Source: CAZEJK01 sp964512045
GTDB lineage: Bacteria > Acidobacteriota > Thermoanaerobaculia > Thermoanaerobaculales > Sulfomarinibacteraceae
Direction: 5' to 3'
Length of the DNA: 6,510 nucleotides
Assembly: GCA_964512045.1 (NCBI GenBank)
Contig: CAZEJK010000284.1
Span: forward strand, 1-6,510
Shown here one piece after another: positions 4,802 through 6,510 of this stretch. A model generated the notes under the pieces. The model saw nothing but the letters and a program-made list of their open reading frames with translations. It had not been told where the DNA came from and did not search any database. The translations under genes were made by a program, and so were the position numbers. The stretch's first letter is position 1; each line of letters opens with the position of its first letter.

Positions 4802-6510
4802 CTACAGCAGCGGCGCGAGGAGCTGCACCTCGCGCGCCAGGTCGCCGGCGTCCGAGCTGCCGCTACCGTCGATGTCGGTGTACACCGCTCCAGTGCCACC
4901 GTAGAACCAGGCCACCAGCAGCTCCAGGTCCACCACACCCACGTACCCATCGTCGTTGACATCGCCGTTCGATCCCGGAAACGGCGTGGGGGTCCTCGTC
5001 GGCGTCGGCGTCACGGTGGATGTGAACGTCGGCGTGAAGGTCGCAGTCGAGGTGGGCGTCGACGACGGAGTAGGTGTCACGCTCGGTGTCGGCGTCCACG
5101 TCGGGGTCGACGTCGGCGTCCAGGTCCTGGTGGTCGTGGCCGTCCGCGTCACCGTTGCGGTGCGCGTCGTCGTCGCCGTCCGGGTGAATGTCGGCGTCCT
5201 GCTCGGGATCGGTGTCCAGGTCGGCGTGACCGTCCACGTTGGGGTCGCCGTGGGTACCGTCCAGGTCGGNNNNNNNNNNNNNNNNNNNNNNNNNNNNNNN
5301 NNNNNNNNNNNNNNNNNNNNNNNNNNNNNNNNNNNNNNNNNNNNNNNNNNNNNNNNNNNNNNNNNNNNNCGTCCAGGTCGGCGTCGCCGTCCAGGTCGGC
5401 GTGTGCGTCCACGTCGGAGGAACGGTCCGGGTCTGGGTGGGCGTCTGCGATGGCGTATGGGTCGCGGTCGCCGTCGCCGTGGCAGTGGAGGTTCTGGTGG
5501 CCGTGGGCACCACGCTGGTGGAGGTCGGGGTCGGCGTCGGCGTCGCCACCGTGGGGTACGTGTACTCCGCACAGCCGATGTCGGTGGCGTTCATCGACGG
5601 GCAGCACTGGAGCTCCGGACCGCCCATCAGCGAGCTCGCGTCTGCGTGGCGTCCCCAGCCCAGCCCCTGGCCGATCGCCCGCGCGAGCATCAGCTCGTAG
5701 TCCGAGTCGAGGCACTGGATGTTGCTGTTGACGATCACATGGAAGTACTCGATGTCGTTCCACTGCCGCGATTCGTAGATGTGGGTGTTGGTCCCCACTC
5801 CCACGACGTCCGTGCGGAAAAACGTCCCCCGACAGCTGAACTGGTCGATCAACGGAAGCTGGTTGCACGGGTTGTTGAACACCACCACGTTGGTGTCGGC
5901 CGGGGGGCTGCATGGTAGAAACGACATCGTTCCGCCGTAGTCCAGCTGCGCCCCGGAGGCGCTGAGATCGGACCACATTGCGAGTGCGTTCTGGACAGCG
6001 ATGAAACTGTCGATCGGAGCGTTCGGGTCCTTCTGCTCGTGGACCGAAACGGTGATCGACCCGCCGGAGTCGAAGGCAGTCCACCGCAACGGGAGCCCCG
6101 AGGCCGGCTGCAGAATCCACCGGCACGCCGCCGGCGGCGTCCGGCTCTTCTCCAGCTCCGCTTCCGGTGACTCGGACACGAGACCGGCCGCAGCTTCCAC
6201 GGGCCGGCCTTCCGCCGCCGCCCGCAGGTGGCCGAGGAGCGCTTCGTACCGGTATGCTGTACCCGCCCGCACCGGGTCCGCGCCGCGCGGCACGACGGCC
6301 AGCTGCGCCTGCTCCGCCACCGGTACCAGCACGTCCTCGCCCAGTCGCAGCTCGAGACGAAGCACCCCGTACGACGACAGCCAGAGCTGCCACCGCTCTC
6401 CGACAGCTGCCCGTTTCAGGAACAGCAGGTAGCTGGAGCCGACCTCGAGCTGCGGCGCTCCCACCGCGACCACGAACCGGCCGTCACCCGTTGGCCCTCC
6501 CGGAACCTCC
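4802..6510 (-). CDS. Secreted matrixin-like (probably inactive) protease with Thr/Pro linker and dockerin-like tail, partial, with assembly gap
   Basis: One gene reads from the right edge to TAG at 4802-4804. Its start lies beyond 6510: the frame stays open to the edge (RVPGGPTGDGRF precedes the GTG at 6473). Order from the N-terminus: a domain with VAVGAPQLEVGSSYLLFL (6420-6473); a matrixin-like domain (about 5556-6143) with the usual late block and an SLM Met-turn (Met at 5625-5627); a Thr/Pro/Trp linker (4985-5555); and a dockerin-like end (4805-4966) with calcium loops DVNDDGYVGVVD and DIDGSGSSDAGD. The zinc site expected as HExxHxxGxxH reads RAIGQGLGWGRH (5646-5681): the catalytic Glu and the first two His are lost, so proteolysis is unlikely. 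Several cysteines (for example CCPSMNATDIGC) suggest disulfides outside the cytoplasm. The 100-N gap shifts the apparent frame, but both edges lie on codon boundaries of the same repeat, so I treat this as one intact gene. The dockerin-like domain may mediate surface attachment or simply bind calcium; the partner is unknown. Confidence 0.8.
4985..5555 (-). repeat. Low-complexity Thr/Pro/Trp linker repeat
   Basis: The coding strand encodes alternating Thr with Pro, Ala, Ser, Arg or Trp. The motif PTWT recurs on both sides of the gap, and there are RTATxTRTAT-type stretches in the middle. At DNA level it is a degenerate tandem array with a 6/12-bp period, seen on the plus strand as CGTCCAGGTCGG and variants. 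Such linkers are usually extended and often O-glycosylated, holding a catalytic or binding domain away from the attachment module. True length is unknown because the assembly gap lies inside. Confidence 0.85.
5270..5369. other. Assembly gap of 100 N inside the linker repeat
   Basis: Exactly 100 N, the conventional filler for a gap of unknown size. Plus-strand sequence on the left ends in CGTCCAGGTCGG and on the right begins with CGTCCAGGTCGG, so the assembler probably broke on a tandem repeat. The coding frame is at a codon boundary on both edges (5370 and 5269), so the real missing length should be a multiple of three, possibly very small or much longer than 100. Confidence 0.97.

Noticed and set aside
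4704..4959. Two small plus-strand open frames downstream of the DUF4097 gene
   Set aside because: They overlap the hairpins and the antisense of the dockerin-like region, and their compositions look random.
4863..5269. Asp/Gly/His-rich post-gap translation in the same numeric frame as the pre-gap gene
   Set aside because: It arises only because the filler is 100 N; the neighbouring frame continues the PTWT linker and ends in calcium loops.
4985..5555. CRISPR array or minisatellite-type mobile element
   Set aside because: The periodicity is 6-12 bp without spacers and is explained by in-frame codons of a low-complexity linker.
4956..5918. Plus-strand open frame with VGVxVGV repeats
   Set aside because: It is the reverse complement of the Thr/Pro/Trp linker and crosses the gap; the minus frame continues into a matrixin-like domain on one side and a dockerin-like domain on the other.

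Overview
The window comes from a very GC-rich bacterial genome, with codon third positions dominated by G and C. A run of exactly 100 N at 5270-5369 is the usual scaffolding placeholder, so this looks like a draft or metagenome-derived assembly. A TPR-fused sulfatase-fold membrane protein, a DUF4097 envelope protein, and a secreted protein with a long Thr/Pro linker and a dockerin-like tail together suggest an uncultivated Gram-negative-type soil or sediment lineage, of the Binatota / Acidobacteriota / Myxococcota kind. That placement is inference from gene content; no marker gene is present.

Layout. Positions 1-257 hold no convincing gene, only GC-rich repeats and a hairpin just after the stop of the next gene. 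Positions 258-3044 (minus) encode a 928-residue membrane-anchored alkaline-phosphatase-superfamily (sulfatase-fold) enzyme fused to about 13 TPRs; its nucleophile position holds Thr rather than a formylglycine-forming Cys. A 33-nt gap containing overlapping -10-like boxes on both strands separates it from a divergent gene (3078-3614, plus) for a small membrane-anchored helical protein resembling the Spy/CpxP/LTXXQ group. Next on the plus strand, behind a possible ECF-sigma-type promoter and a very strong Shine-Dalgarno, is a 316-residue exported DUF4097 protein (3714-4664) with eight exact DTSSG repeats. A 134-nt convergent intergenic region with three stem-loops follows.

Positions 4802 to the right edge (minus) hold one long secreted-protein gene whose start lies beyond the window. 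It has a matrixin-like domain whose HExxHxxGxxH zinc site has decayed to RAIGQGLGWGRH, a long TPTWT-type linker interrupted by the assembly gap, and a two-loop dockerin-like C-terminus. The gap breaks the frame on paper only: both edges fall on codon boundaries of the same linker repeat, and 100 is not a multiple of three.

All four genes appear to encode envelope or exported proteins. The divergent pair, with the DUF4097 gene beside it, could be an envelope-stress or surface-modification neighbourhood, but nothing in the sequence proves functional linkage. No tRNA, rRNA, CRISPR array, insertion sequence or phage gene is visible. The most unusual items are the decayed protease site, the Thr-nucleophile TPR enzyme, and the compact divergent promoter region.
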